DNA of 64,000 nt from Oscillospiraceae bacterium (GCA_910575695.1 CAJTGJ010000012.1:1-64000); one strand, 5' to 3'. Counted from the stretch's first letter, positions 33,433-42,905 are shown. Made by a program: numbers and translations. The notes: generated by a model not told the origin, from the sequence alone.

Positions 33433-33461
33433 TTGCCAAATGTTTCTTGATGCGGTATAAT
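33433..33461 (+). promoter_or_regulatory. promoter of the YARHG protein gene
   Basis: TTGCCA (33433-33438), 17-base spacer, TATAAT (33456-33461), about 30 bases before the start codon. Confidence 0.75.
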
Positions 33462-33493
33462 TTCGGTATAGAGATGAGAGGTGGAATGAAACA

Positions 33494-34834
33494 ATGGCAA
33501 CCTATTGCAGTAAATGTGGTACGCGTATCGCTGAGGACAGCAGGTTTTGCCCGAAATGCGGCGCTCCTGTGGAAACCGGCGGTCCGGATGTTCGAGGGGG
33601 CCCTGCGGCGCACAGGCAGGGGCTGTCCGCCGGGGCTGTCGCGGGGATCATAGTGGGCGCGGTCCTGGTAGCGGCCCTGGCCCTGTTCGTGTTCTTCCGG
33701 TTTATGCTTCCGTCCAGGGCTGACGGCGGCCAGACGGGGGTGTCCTCCCCTCCGGAAGAGGAGCCCTCCCAGCCGGCACAGGCCGCTGCGGCGCCCGGAC
33801 AGGACCCCCAGTTCGCCTATCTGCGCGGCCTTGACATGACGTTTGACCAGCTGGCCGAGGAAGGCTACTTTGCCGGCGACGAGCTGGGGGACGCCCAGCT
33901 GTATACCTTCAACCGCTTCGGCGACGAGGCGCAGTTTGTCATGGCCAGGGAGGGGCTCAGCGGCGAAAGCGTTCCGGCGGCTCTGCGCACCACCCTGGAC
34001 AAGGTGTTCCCGGATCTGGTGGGGCTGAGCGCCAAGGAGGCCGAGGAGAAATACGTGCCGTATCTGACCGTGAGCTATTCTGCCGGCGACAGCGCCCAGG
34101 GCGCCTACGAGACCGGCCTCTACCTGTATACGATCTATCCCGATACCTCCGGCACCCTGGCGGAGGAGAATGTCGTGGAGATCAAAAAGAAGGGCGTGGC
34201 CCCGGTGGTGAGCAGCGATCCCCCCGCCGAAGGCTCCGCCGCCCCGGTGGAGGGGGCGGACAGCAATTACTATATCCTGCCCCAAAGCTCCCAACGGCTG
34301 ATCACCTATGTGGATATTCAGAATTTCACCAAGCAGGACATGATGCTGGCGCGCAACGAGATCTTTGCCCGTCACGGCCGCATCTTCAGCGACGAGGAGG
34401 TGCGCAGCTATTTCGAGGCCCAGAGCTGGTACAACGGCACCATTGCCCCGGAGGACTTTGACACGTCCATGCTGTCTGCCATTGAGCAGAAGAACATCAG
34501 CTTCATCAAGGAGTATGAGAACGGCCTCAACGGCGTCTCCCAGCAGGTGGGCAATTACGGGTGGGTGGTCACCTATAACGGCTATATGATCCCCCAAAGC
34601 TCCTCCCGCAGGCTGACTTACGCGGATGTCGCGGGCCTCAGCTCGTGGCAGCTGACCATTGCCCGCAACGAGATCTATGCCCGCCATGGGCGTATGTTCG
34701 ACGACCCGGATATCCGTGCCTACTTTGAGGCCCAGCCCTGGTATTACGGGTATATCCTGCCGGGGGATTTTGACGCCTCCGTGCTGTCGGCCACTGAGCA
34801 ATATAACATCGGGTTTATCAAGTCTTACGAGTAA
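33494..34834 (+). CDS. zinc-ribbon membrane protein with two YARHG domains
   Basis: 446 aa. N-terminal zinc ribbon (YCSKCGTRI ... FCPKCGAPV, residues 4-26) inside the cell, one membrane helix at about 48-72, an extracellular middle domain (about 95-245), then two YARHG domains at about 260-335 (LARNEIFARHGRIF) and 365-440 (IARNEIYARHGRMF). The YARHG domain is extracellular and its ligand is unknown. It is monocistronic, with its own promoter and terminator. Confidence 0.82.
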   Translation: MATYCSKCGTRIAEDSRFCPKCGAPVETGGPDVRGGPAAHRQGLSAGAVAGIIVGAVLVAALALFVFFRFMLPSRADGGQTGVSSPPEEEPSQPAQAAAAPGQDPQFAYLRGLDMTFDQLAEEGYFAGDELGDAQLYTFNRFGDEAQFVMAREGLSGESVPAALRTTLDKVFPDLVGLSAKEAEEKYVPYLTVSYSAGDSAQGAYETGLYLYTIYPDTSGTLAEENVVEIKKKGVAPVVSSDPPAEGSAAPVEGADSNYYILPQSSQRLITYVDIQNFTKQDMMLARNEIFARHGRIFSDEEVRSYFEAQSWYNGTIAPEDFDTSMLSAIEQKNISFIKEYENGLNGVSQQVGNYGWVVTYNGYMIPQSSSRRLTYADVAGLSSWQLTIARNEIYARHGRMFDDPDIRAYFEAQPWYYGYILPGDFDASVLSATEQYNIGFIKSYE

Positions 34835-34843
34835 CGCTCCCCA

Positions 34844-34882
34844 AAAAAAGACCGGCAGGCATTTGGCCTGCCGGTCTTTTTT
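34844..34882. terminator. bidirectional terminator
   Basis: GACCGGCAGGC (34850-34860) pairs with GCCTGCCGGTC (34866-34876), with A-run before and T-run after, so it serves both the YARHG gene and the convergent SGNH hydrolase gene. Confidence 0.9.
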
Positions 34883-34890
34883 CATTCCAA

Positions 34891-35544
34891 TCAGGGCATC
34901 AGCCCCGGCGCCAGCGCCGCCAGCAGTTCCGCCAGCTGTGCGTGGCCCTTTTTCGTCAGATGCATCCCGTCCACGTGGTTGAACTCGCAGTCCGCCGCGT
35001 CCAGGTAGTGCGCCCCCACCAGCTTCGCGGTGGCGCTGAGGTACTTGGGCAGCTCAATGGATTTTTCAATGCAGCCCCGGCCCATGGGCACGCCGCACTC
35101 ATTGCGTTCCATTTCCGGGCGGATGGCGGGCGGGCAGACGATCAGAATATTGGGCGCATGGCCCCCCCAGCAGTCCACGCTCTGCGCCTTGCGCACCAGC
35201 CGCTCCATGCCGATGGCGATGCAGGCGGCGTTGGCGCCCAGGCGCTCCTTGGTGTCGTTGGTGCCCAGCATGATGATCAGCAGGTCCACCACCTCATGGC
35301 TTTTCAGCAGGGCGTAGATCACGCTCAGCGCGTCCATGCTCTCGTGAAGGGGGTCGGGGAACACGGTGGTGCGGCCGGAAAGCCCTTCCTCCGTCACCAG
35401 ATAGTCCGGTCCCAGGGCCGCCTGCAGGCGGCAGGTCCACCGCTCGTCCTCGTTGAACCGGATGCCGCCGTCGGCGCAGCCGGCGGGGTCGGCGCAGTAG
35501 CCGTGGGTGTTGGAATCGCCGACGCAGAGGATATGTTTTTTCAT
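34891..35544 (-). CDS. SGNH/GDSL hydrolase
   Basis: 217 aa. Catalytic Ser in GDSNTHG near residue 10, Gly of block II in GLSGRTT, Asn in LGTNDTKERLG, and Asp-His in NHVDGMHLTKKGH. No signal peptide, so it is likely intracellular. These arylesterase-like enzymes remove acetyl groups from sugars or other small esters. It is 10 bases from the kinase gene and probably cotranscribed with it, fitting an amino-sugar role. Confidence 0.88.
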   Translation of the reverse strand: MKKHILCVGDSNTHGYCADPAGCADGGIRFNEDERWTCRLQAALGPDYLVTEEGLSGRTTVFPDPLHESMDALSVIYALLKSHEVVDLLIIMLGTNDTKERLGANAACIAIGMERLVRKAQSVDCWGGHAPNILIVCPPAIRPEMERNECGVPMGRGCIEKSIELPKYLSATAKLVGAHYLDAADCEFNHVDGMHLTKKGHAQLAELLAALAPGLMP

Positions 35545-35554
35545 GGGGACAGCC

Positions 35555-36937
35555 TCACTTGCTCAGCTCGGGCAGGGAGGCCGCAGCCACGGACTGGCCC
35601 ACCCGGCGGGCCTTCTCATCGGGCAGGGAGGCGTCGATGGCCTGGGCCACCTCGGGGTATTCGTCGGCCAGCACCGCCTTGGCGGTGTCCAGGATGATGT
35701 CGCCGCCCCGGCCGGACATCACCCGGCCCTGGAGCTGAGCGTATTTGAAGCCGTAGTAACCGTAATACAGCGCCAGGGAGTGGCCCAGGTACACGCCGAT
35801 GGAGCGGTAGACCTTCTCAGCGGCCTCGCTGCCCTCGCTGAGCAGCTTCTGCACCACCTTCAGCTTTTCGGCGGGGGAGAGGGACTCGTCCAGCTGGATG
35901 CCCGCTCTGTGAGCCAGCTTGATCACCCCGTCCTGGGAGAAGTACTTCACGCCGCAGCCGATGTCGCCGGACCACTCGTCCCGCATGGCCTCGGGGTTGG
36001 CGTCCACGGGCACGAAGGCCAGCTCGTTGAGCCAGCCGGTGACCCGGCCCTGGGCGTCCACGTAGCCCACCGCCTCGCTGGTGCCCATGGCGATGCCCAG
36101 CACGTTGTTCTCCCCCAGGTTCATGGCCCCGGCCAGGGCGGACACGTCGCCGTCATTGGCTACGATGTAGGGCACGTCCCCGAAGGTGTCGGTGATGGCG
36201 CGGATATAGATGTCCTTCACCTTTGCGTCGAACAGGTCCTTGGGCACTTGGAGGAACAGGGAGGCGTTCATGGTGCGGTTGTCGATATACACGCCGGCGG
36301 AGGACACGCCCACCGCGTCCACCCGGGGCATATGCTCCGCGGCGGACTTCAGCGCGGCCACAATGCCGTCATAGTGGTAGTCCGGGTCGGAGTTGATTTT
36401 GGGGAACCACACCACTTCCTCGGAGAACACCGGCTCGCCGTCGATGACGGCGGACACCTTCCGGTCGGAGCCGCCCGCGTCAAAGCCGATGCGGCAGCCG
36501 TCCAGGTGGCGGCCGATGGCCTTGGGGTCGCTGCTCTCCCCGGGAACCTTATCGCAGGCCGTAATCTCGAAGGGATGCTCGAACACATTGGCCATATAGT
36601 CCCAGTCGAACGCCTGACGGCCCTGGGCGGAGTAGTGCGCCTTCATTTTGTCCGCCAGCGCCTCGCTGCCCGCGATGTAGACCCGGAAGCCGCCGTACAT
36701 CCAGAGCATGGTCTTGATGACCCGCTCCACATAGTACTCGTCGGCGTCCGCCAGGGCGGGGTCGCTGTGGACCTTCACGTGCCACACGGCCACCTGGCCG
36801 TTGGAGCGCTCCACGGCCACGTCCAGGGGCTTGTCCGCCCCGGCCAGGAACGCGCGGTTGAACTGGGCCAGCGGGATAAAGCCGGGGTCCAGCTCGGGGA
36901 CGTTTTTGACGGATACTTCAATGCCGAGATGGTTCAT
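35555..36937 (-). CDS. ROK/hexokinase-like sugar kinase
   Basis: 460 aa. The first ~155 residues are an unusual extension of unknown fold. Residues ~165-440 look like a ROK-type actin-fold kinase: IGFDAGGSDRK (phosphate 1), GVSSAGVYIDNR, VANDGDVSALAG, and the adenosine loop VLGIAMGTSEAVGY. Divergent from the epimerase gene and next to nagBA, so a kinase for N-acetylglucosamine or N-acetylmannosamine is likely. The assignment of substrate is from context. Confidence 0.7.
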   Translation of the reverse strand: MNHLGIEVSVKNVPELDPGFIPLAQFNRAFLAGADKPLDVAVERSNGQVAVWHVKVHSDPALADADEYYVERVIKTMLWMYGGFRVYIAGSEALADKMKAHYSAQGRQAFDWDYMANVFEHPFEITACDKVPGESSDPKAIGRHLDGCRIGFDAGGSDRKVSAVIDGEPVFSEEVVWFPKINSDPDYHYDGIVAALKSAAEHMPRVDAVGVSSAGVYIDNRTMNASLFLQVPKDLFDAKVKDIYIRAITDTFGDVPYIVANDGDVSALAGAMNLGENNVLGIAMGTSEAVGYVDAQGRVTGWLNELAFVPVDANPEAMRDEWSGDIGCGVKYFSQDGVIKLAHRAGIQLDESLSPAEKLKVVQKLLSEGSEAAEKVYRSIGVYLGHSLALYYGYYGFKYAQLQGRVMSGRGGDIILDTAKAVLADEYPEVAQAIDASLPDEKARRVGQSVAAASLPELSK

Positions 36938-37111
36938 AACATTTATCCTCCATTTCGAATAAAAAATAGGGAATGGGACGGGATAACGGAACCAGGCCGG
37001 GTGGAAATTATTTTCGTCCCCTTTTTGTTGAGAACAGCCAAAAAGCGCCTGATATCCATGTTACTAGCCTATCAGTTTTTGGAAGAAAGTCAAGTGTTTT
37101 TTGAGAAAAAT

Positions 37112-37124
37112 GAAAATAATTTTC
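37112..37124. promoter_or_regulatory. likely RpiR operator between kinase and epimerase genes
   Basis: GAAAAT-A-ATTTTC palindrome in the divergent control region, just upstream of the epimerase promoter. AT-rich palindromes of this form resemble sites of RpiR-type amino-sugar regulators, and an RpiR gene lies nearby. A related sequence (GAAAATTTTTTT) lies before the binding-protein gene promoter. Confidence 0.5.
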
Positions 37125-37133
37125 TCCATGCCC

Positions 37134-37163
37134 TTGACGCGGCCCCCAAAAACAGGGTATCAT
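37134..37163 (+). promoter_or_regulatory. promoter of the epimerase-rpiR operon
   Basis: TTGACG (37134-37139), 18-base spacer, TATCAT (37158-37163), about 65 bases before the start codon. Confidence 0.7.
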
Positions 37164-37227
37164 AGGGGCAATAAAACTGCGGCGGAGGATCTGCCGGCTT
37201 AAAAACAGGTGAAAGGTGGAATACAAC

Positions 37228-38433
37228 ATGGATGTTGTCCGTATGAAGGAGCACCAGGCGTGGCTGAAGGAGGAGCTGGATATCTGTGTGGATTTCTGGC
37301 TGAAAAATGGCATGGACCCGGTACACGGCGGCGTGTACACCTGCCTGGACCGGGAGGGGAAGGTCTTTTCCACCGACAAAAGCGTATGGATGCAGGGGCG
37401 GTGCGGGTGGATCTTCGCTTACCTGTGCCACCTCTACGGCAGGAGGGACGAGTGGCTGGCCGCCAGCAAGAGCTGCCTGGACTTTCTGGAGGAGCACTGC
37501 ATCAACCATGAGGCGGGGGGGCGGCTGTACTTCACCGTCACCGAGGACGGAAAGCCCCTGCGCCAGCGCCGCTACTGCTTCTCCGAGGCGTTCTACGCCC
37601 TGGCCAACGCGGAATACTATGGTGTGGCAGGGGGGGAGGAGCATCTGGAGCGGGCCCGCCGGGGCTACGGCCTGTACTGGGACCTGAACCATGGCATGGC
37701 CGACCCCACCGGCATCGGCCCCAAGACCATCCCGGAGACCCGTACCGGGCGGGCCTTCGGCATCCCCATGATCATCCTGAACGTCACGGGCGTGATGCTC
37801 CGCGTTGACCCGGAGCGGAAGGCCCTCTATGAGGAGCGGGCCCGGCAGTGTGTGGACGAGATTTTCAAGTACCACGTACATCCCGAGCTGAAATGCGTGC
37901 TGGAGAACGTGGGCCCGGACGGCGAGGCCCGCCTGGACTACACCGAGGGCCGGATCGTGAACCCGGGCCACGACATTGAGGGCGTTTGGTTCCTGCTGGA
38001 GCACGCCCGGCGCACCGGGGACAAGGAGCTGGTGTCCAAGGCCGCCCAGATTTTCGACTGGGCCATCGAGGCGGGCTGGGACCAGGAGTACGGCGGGCTG
38101 CTGTACTTTGTGGACTGCCTGGGCCGCCCCCCCGAGGCCTATGAGCACGACATGAAGCTGTGGTGGCCCCACGATGAGATTTTGATCGCGAGCCTCATGC
38201 TCTACCGGGACACCGGGGAGGAAAAATATCTGGACTGGTTCGAAAAGACGCTGGATTACTGCAAGAAATACTTCTCCGACCGGCAGTACGGCGAGTGGTA
38301 TGGCTATTTGCGCCGGGACGGGAAGCCCACCCAACCCCCGTGTAAGGGGAGCACGTTCAAGGGCCCGTTCCATCTGCCCCGGATGCTCAGTATGTGCGAG
38401 CGGATGATGGACGAACTCTTGGCCGGGCAGTAA
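37228..38433 (+). CDS. AGE-family N-acylglucosamine 2-epimerase
   Basis: 401 aa from ATG 37228, nine bases after AGGTGG. The (alpha/alpha)6 barrel family pattern is clear: WMQGRCGWIFAYLC, RYCFSEAFYALANAEY, NPGHDIEGVWFLLEHARR, and WWPHDEILIASL. AGE enzymes interconvert N-acetylglucosamine and N-acetylmannosamine, or epimerise other sugars. With the ROK kinase and nagBA it would funnel ManNAc into GlcNAc catabolism. Confidence 0.88.
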   Translation: MDVVRMKEHQAWLKEELDICVDFWLKNGMDPVHGGVYTCLDREGKVFSTDKSVWMQGRCGWIFAYLCHLYGRRDEWLAASKSCLDFLEEHCINHEAGGRLYFTVTEDGKPLRQRRYCFSEAFYALANAEYYGVAGGEEHLERARRGYGLYWDLNHGMADPTGIGPKTIPETRTGRAFGIPMIILNVTGVMLRVDPERKALYEERARQCVDEIFKYHVHPELKCVLENVGPDGEARLDYTEGRIVNPGHDIEGVWFLLEHARRTGDKELVSKAAQIFDWAIEAGWDQEYGGLLYFVDCLGRPPEAYEHDMKLWWPHDEILIASLMLYRDTGEEKYLDWFEKTLDYCKKYFSDRQYGEWYGYLRRDGKPTQPPCKGSTFKGPFHLPRMLSMCERMMDELLAGQ

Positions 38434-38442
38434 GGAGGCCCT

Positions 38443-39297
38443 ATGCCTTACGGCGATGTTTTTACCAGAATCAACCGGGAGTATTACCAGCTCACCAGCG
38501 CGGAAAAGAAAATCGCGGACTATATGCTGCTTCAGCGGCAGGAGTGCCAGTATATGTCCATCTCCGAGATGGCGGATGTGGCGGACGTGGCGGAGGCCAC
38601 CGTCTCCCGGTTCTGCCGGAGGCTGGGATATAAGGGCTACAGCGCGTTCAAGCTGGCGGTGGCGGGCTCCGCCTCCGCCCAGCGGCCCATGAGCCCCCTG
38701 TACGGCGAGATCCAGTCGGAGGACAGCATGGGCGATATGTGCCAGAAGATCTACGCCGCTGACGTGGATGCCATCACCCAGACCCTGGCCATGATTAACC
38801 CCGCCGCCATCGCGGCGGCGGCGGATATGCTGCTGGCGGCGGACCGGGTGCTGTGCATGGGGCTGGGCGGCTCCATGGTGCTGGCCCAGGAGGCGGCCCA
38901 CCTGTTTTCCACCGCCCGGCCCAACTTCTTCGCGGTGGAGGATTCCCACTTCCAGGCCATCCGCTGCGCACTGCTCAGCCCCCGGGATGTGGTGATCTAC
39001 TTCTCCTATTCCGGCTCCACCCGGGACATTGTGGACGTGATGAAGATCGCCCAGGAGCGGGGGGCCAAGACCATCCTGGTCACCCGGTTCCCCAAGTCCC
39101 CCGGCGCGGCCTGCGCCGACGTGGTGCTGGAGTGCGGCGCACGGGAGGGACCGCTGCAAATGGGCTCCATCGCCGCCCGCATGGGCCAGCTCTACATCAT
39201 CGACGTGCTGTTCAGCGAGGTGTGCCGCCGGGATATGGAGACCTGCCGGGAGCGGCGCAAGCAGGTAGCCGACGCCCTGGCGGACAAACACCTGTGA
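38443..39297 (+). CDS. RpiR-family transcriptional regulator
   Basis: 284 aa. N-terminal HTH_6 (SISEMADVADVAEATVSRFCRRLGYKGYSAFKL) at about 38-72, and a C-terminal SIS sugar-phosphate-binding domain (about 105-255, with FSYSGSTRDIVDVMKIAQERGAK). RpiR proteins sense phosphorylated amino sugars. It is 9 bases from the epimerase gene and probably controls the whole cluster. Confidence 0.9.
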   Translation: MPYGDVFTRINREYYQLTSAEKKIADYMLLQRQECQYMSISEMADVADVAEATVSRFCRRLGYKGYSAFKLAVAGSASAQRPMSPLYGEIQSEDSMGDMCQKIYAADVDAITQTLAMINPAAIAAAADMLLAADRVLCMGLGGSMVLAQEAAHLFSTARPNFFAVEDSHFQAIRCALLSPRDVVIYFSYSGSTRDIVDVMKIAQERGAKTILVTRFPKSPGAACADVVLECGAREGPLQMGSIAARMGQLYIIDVLFSEVCRRDMETCRERRKQVADALADKHL

Positions 39298-39357
39298 CAG
39301 ACATTGGAATGGTATTTTCAGATAGAGGAAAGCTGTGAAAATTTTTTTAAAACGCTA

Positions 39358-39385
39358 TTGACAAACCCAAGCTGTGTATTATACA
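39358..39385 (+). promoter_or_regulatory. promoter of the ABC importer operon
   Basis: TTGACA (39358-39363), 16-base spacer, TATACA (39380-39385). A GAAAATTTTTTT sequence starting at 39337 overlaps the upstream side and may be an operator half for the RpiR protein. Confidence 0.65.
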
Positions 39386-39450
39386 ATCTGAACAAGAGCC
39401 TATCCTTTGTGGTGGGCGGGAATTATTGAAAATGAGGAGGAATAATTAGA

Positions 39451-40857
39451 ATGAAGAACTTGCGCAAGATCCTGGCTCTGATGCTGGCGCTGGCTATGGC
39501 AGTGTCCCTGTTCGCGTGCAGCGGCGGCAACGGCGATCAGACCAATCCCCCGGAGGAAACCAATTCTCCCGAGGCGACTGATCCCCCCGAGGGCGAGCCC
39601 AGCGACGAGGGCAATGAGCCCGGCGGCGACATGGCCGACTCCATCACCCTGTGGACCTACCCCATCGGCGACTGGGGCAAGGAGGACGTGGTCAAGGGCC
39701 TGACCGATGCCTTTACCGAGGCCACCGGCATCAAGGTCACCGTGGAGTACCTGGACTACACCGCCGGTGACGACCGCGTGAACGGCGCCATCACCGCCAA
39801 GGGCACTCCCGACCTGATTATGGAAGGCCCCGAGCGCCTGGTTGCCAACTGGGGCGCCAACGGCTACCTGGTTGACCTGAGCGATATGTTCGACAGCGGC
39901 GACATGGACGAGATCAACGCGGTCAACGACGGCATCATGAAGGCCTGCACCCACACCAACGGCGCGATTTACGAGTATCCCCTGGTGATGACTGCCCACT
40001 GCATGGCCATCAACAAGACCGCCTTTGAGCAGGCCGACGCCCTCCAGTACGTGGACCTGGAGAACCACACCTGGACCACCGAGAACTTCATCAAGGCCAT
40101 CCAGGCCGTGTACGATGAGTTCGGCGACACTGTGGGCGCTGTGTTCTGCAACAACCAGGGCGGCGACCAGGGCACCCGCGCCCTCGTCAACAACCTGTAC
40201 GGCGGCACCTTCACCAACGCCGAGCACACCCAGTACACCTGGGACGACCCCAAGAACATCCAGGCCCTGGAGCAGCTCTATAATATGGACGGCATTGAGT
40301 ACGACGCCTCCTTGGTGGGCGGCGACGAGATCGCCAAGTTCTATCAGGGCGTACTGAAGGTGGCGTTCTGCTGGAACATCGCCCAGCAGCTGGACCCCAA
40401 CATGGCCGGCACCGGCGCTGAGAAGACCATCAGCGGCGAGGACATCGCGTTCATGAGCTTCCCCTCTGAGACCGGCGAGTCCAAGCTGCAGGGCGGTATT
40501 TGGGGCTTCGGCATCTTCAACAACGGCGACGACGCCCGCATTGCCGCCGCCAAGGAGTTCATCAAGTTTATGTGCGACTCTGAGCACACCGTTGACGCCG
40601 TCAAGGCCGCCAAGTACTTCGCGGTGCGCACCACCGCCGGCGGCGCCGATCTGTCCAACGTCTGGGCCGACGAGCCGATCATGGCCGAGTACACCAAGCT
40701 GATGCCCTACCTGGGCGACTACTACCAGGTTACCACCGGCTGGGCCCAGGCCCGCACCGAGTGGTGGAATATGCTCCAGGAGGTGGGCGGCGGTGCTGAC
40801 GCGGCTGAGACCGTTGCCGCCCACGTGGCCGCTGCCAACGAGGCGGCTGCCGGTTGA
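39451..40857 (+). CDS. ABC sugar importer, solute-binding lipoprotein
   Basis: 468 aa. Signal peptide with lipobox LFAC (Cys23), followed by an acidic Pro-rich linker (about 25-65) that tethers the domain to the membrane. The mature part is a family 1-type binding protein (ITLWTYPIGDWGKEDVV ... GIKVTVEYLDY ... TPDLIMEGPERL). Expected ligand is an N-acetylated hexosamine or a glycan piece, from the neighbouring enzymes. No ATPase gene is present; such importers often share one encoded elsewhere. Confidence 0.9.
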   Translation: MKNLRKILALMLALAMAVSLFACSGGNGDQTNPPEETNSPEATDPPEGEPSDEGNEPGGDMADSITLWTYPIGDWGKEDVVKGLTDAFTEATGIKVTVEYLDYTAGDDRVNGAITAKGTPDLIMEGPERLVANWGANGYLVDLSDMFDSGDMDEINAVNDGIMKACTHTNGAIYEYPLVMTAHCMAINKTAFEQADALQYVDLENHTWTTENFIKAIQAVYDEFGDTVGAVFCNNQGGDQGTRALVNNLYGGTFTNAEHTQYTWDDPKNIQALEQLYNMDGIEYDASLVGGDEIAKFYQGVLKVAFCWNIAQQLDPNMAGTGAEKTISGEDIAFMSFPSETGESKLQGGIWGFGIFNNGDDARIAAAKEFIKFMCDSEHTVDAVKAAKYFAVRTTAGGADLSNVWADEPIMAEYTKLMPYLGDYYQVTTGWAQARTEWWNMLQEVGGGADAAETVAAHVAAANEAAAG

Positions 40858-40897
40858 GCGTGACCTTGTGAGCTGTCTGGCACGATAAGGGTTTTCG

Positions 40898-40943
40898 CGC
40901 GCTCCCTCCCCGCAAGGCGCGGGGAGGGAGCGCGTCCTATTTT
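40898..40943 (+). terminator. strong hairpin between binding protein and permeases
   Basis: A 16-bp perfect stem (CGCGCTCCCTCCCCGC at 40898-40913 with its complement at 40919-40934, loop AAGGC) followed by TCCTATTTT. It can end most transcripts after the binding-protein gene and protect their 3' end, so that more binding protein than permease is made. Confidence 0.8.
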
Positions 40944-40964
40944 GAGAGAAAGGGGCGATCCGCT

Positions 40965-41885
40965 TTGGCAAAGACCTCGACTCCTATGAGCCGGGCCCTG
41001 CAGCGCCGGGAGGACGTTGCTGGCTACCTGTTCATGCTGCCCAGCCTGATTTTCTTCGTGGGCTTCGTAATCATTCCCATGTTCATCTGTATTTACCTCA
41101 GCCTCACCGATGCCAATATGCACGACCAGTCCATGTTCGGCAACTTTGTGGGCCTGGGCAATTTCGCCAAGCTCTGGCAGGACGATGTGTTCAAAAAGGG
41201 CCTGCTGAACACCTTTATTATTGTGGTGGTCAGCGTGCCCACCGTGTGCGCCTTTTCCCTGTGGGTGTCCTCGGCGATCTACAAGCTGCACAGCGTTCCC
41301 CTGTCCATCTTCCGCTGCATTTTCTACCTGCCCGTGGTCACCGGCTCCGTGGCCGTCACTGTGGTGTGGAAGTGGATGTATGACAATTATACCGGCATCC
41401 TGAACAACGTCCTGACCTCCACCGGGGTCATTGACAAGGGGATCAACTGGCTGGGCGACCCGAGGTTCGCCCTGGGCTGTATCATCGTGATTCTGTTCAC
41501 CACATCGGTGGGCCAGCCCATTGTGCTGTACGTCTCCGCCCTGGGCAACGTGGACCAGTCCCTGGTGGAGGCGGCGCAGGTGGACGGCGCCACCAGCTTC
41601 CAGGTGTTCTGGAAGGTGAAGTGGCCCCAGATGATGCCCACCACCCTATATATCCTGGTCATCACTACCATCAATTCCTTCCAGTGCTTTGCCCTGATCC
41701 AGCTGCTGACCGGCGGCGGTCCGGAGCACGCCACGGATACGGTCATGTACTATATCTACTACACGGCCTTCAAGCTGACAGAGCAGGCGGGGCACTTCGG
41801 TTACGCCAACGCCATGGGCGTGATGCTGGCCATCTTCATCGGCATCCTGTCTGCGGTCCAGTTCTGGCTGGGTAAAGAAAAGTAA
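40965..41885 (+). CDS. ABC sugar importer permease (MalF/UgpA type)
   Basis: 306 aa from TTG 40965 (AAAGGGG upstream). Six membrane helices, the first being VAGYLFMLPSLIFFVGFVIIPMF. The EAA loop that contacts the ATPase is EAAQVDGATSFQVFWKVKWP at about 195-215. Forms a heterodimer with the next gene product. Confidence 0.92.
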   Translation: MAKTSTPMSRALQRREDVAGYLFMLPSLIFFVGFVIIPMFICIYLSLTDANMHDQSMFGNFVGLGNFAKLWQDDVFKKGLLNTFIIVVVSVPTVCAFSLWVSSAIYKLHSVPLSIFRCIFYLPVVTGSVAVTVVWKWMYDNYTGILNNVLTSTGVIDKGINWLGDPRFALGCIIVILFTTSVGQPIVLYVSALGNVDQSLVEAAQVDGATSFQVFWKVKWPQMMPTTLYILVITTINSFQCFALIQLLTGGGPEHATDTVMYYIYYTAFKLTEQAGHFGYANAMGVMLAIFIGILSAVQFWLGKEK

Positions 41886-41898
41886 GGGGGGCGGAGAC

Positions 41899-42828
41899 AT
41901 GAAGAACATCAATTCCGGCAGGTCTGCCTATAAGATTTTTTCCATCGTCGTCCTGGTGATTCTGGCCATCCTGTTCCTGTTTCCCCTGTACTGGATCGTC
42001 ACCGGCGCGTTCAAGCCCGCTACGGACATATACGCCACCGAGCCGAAGTGGCTCCCCAGCGAATGGGTGATGACCAACTTCGACAAGCTGATGAACAAGC
42101 GCACCGCCCCGCTGTGGGAGCTGAAGGTGCCCTTCAGCAGCTGGTTCTCATCGACCGGGGAACCGATCATTTTCTCTGCGGGCCCGGTAGTGCCCGCCGC
42201 GTTCCGCTGGCTGATCAACACCGTGTTTATGGCGGTGACGGCCATGATTTTGACCTGCATCACCGCCGCCATGGCTGGGTATGCCTTAGCCAAGAAGCGC
42301 TTTCGCGGGCGCGGCATCATTTTTGCGCTGATCGTATGCGCCATGGCGCTGCCCAAGCAGGTCATCCTGATTCCGCTGCTGAAGGAAATGGCCGCGCTGC
42401 GGCTGTATGACAACCTTTGGGCGGTGATTTTCCCCACGGTGGGCTGGCCCTTCGGCGTGTTCCTGATGAAGCAGTTCTCCGAGAGCATCCCCGGGGAGAT
42501 CCTGGAAGCAGCCCGGGTGGACGGCTCCAGCGAGTTCCGCACGTTCAGCACTATCGTGGTGCCCATTGTCAAGCCGGGCATCGGTGCGCTGGCCATCTTT
42601 ACTTTCATCAACTCCTGGAACGATTACTTCATGCAGCTGGTCATGCTGACCAGCGGCAGCAACAACACCATCGCCCTGGGTATCGCCACCCTCCAGAATG
42701 ATACCACGGTGGACATGGGCCTGCTGATGGCGGGCGCGGCCCTGGCGTCTGTACCGATTATCATCGTGTTCCTGATTTTCCAGAAGTACTTCACCCAGGG
42801 CATCACCATGGGCGCCGTCAAGGGGTAA
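41899..42828 (+). CDS. ABC sugar importer permease (MalG/UgpE type)
   Basis: 309 aa, six membrane helices. EAA loop EAARVDGSSEFRTFSTIVVP at about 202-221. An extended loop at about 60-95 (ELKVPFSSWFSSTGEPIIFS) is longer than usual. Translated 13 bases after the first permease. Confidence 0.92.
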   Translation: MKNINSGRSAYKIFSIVVLVILAILFLFPLYWIVTGAFKPATDIYATEPKWLPSEWVMTNFDKLMNKRTAPLWELKVPFSSWFSSTGEPIIFSAGPVVPAAFRWLINTVFMAVTAMILTCITAAMAGYALAKKRFRGRGIIFALIVCAMALPKQVILIPLLKEMAALRLYDNLWAVIFPTVGWPFGVFLMKQFSESIPGEILEAARVDGSSEFRTFSTIVVPIVKPGIGALAIFTFINSWNDYFMQLVMLTSGSNNTIALGIATLQNDTTVDMGLLMAGAALASVPIIIVFLIFQKYFTQGITMGAVKG

Positions 42829-42905
42829 AAGCCCGCGCCCGGTGGAGCTGCTTTGGGAAACCCTGCTGCGGTACTGCCGCAAATCTGATTTGAGGTGTAT
42901 ATCAT

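Noticed and set aside
35507..37165. Long plus-strand frame opposite the SGNH and kinase genes
   Set aside because: It is the antisense of a clear ROK kinase and is rich in His/Val/Gly as typical for a GC shadow frame.
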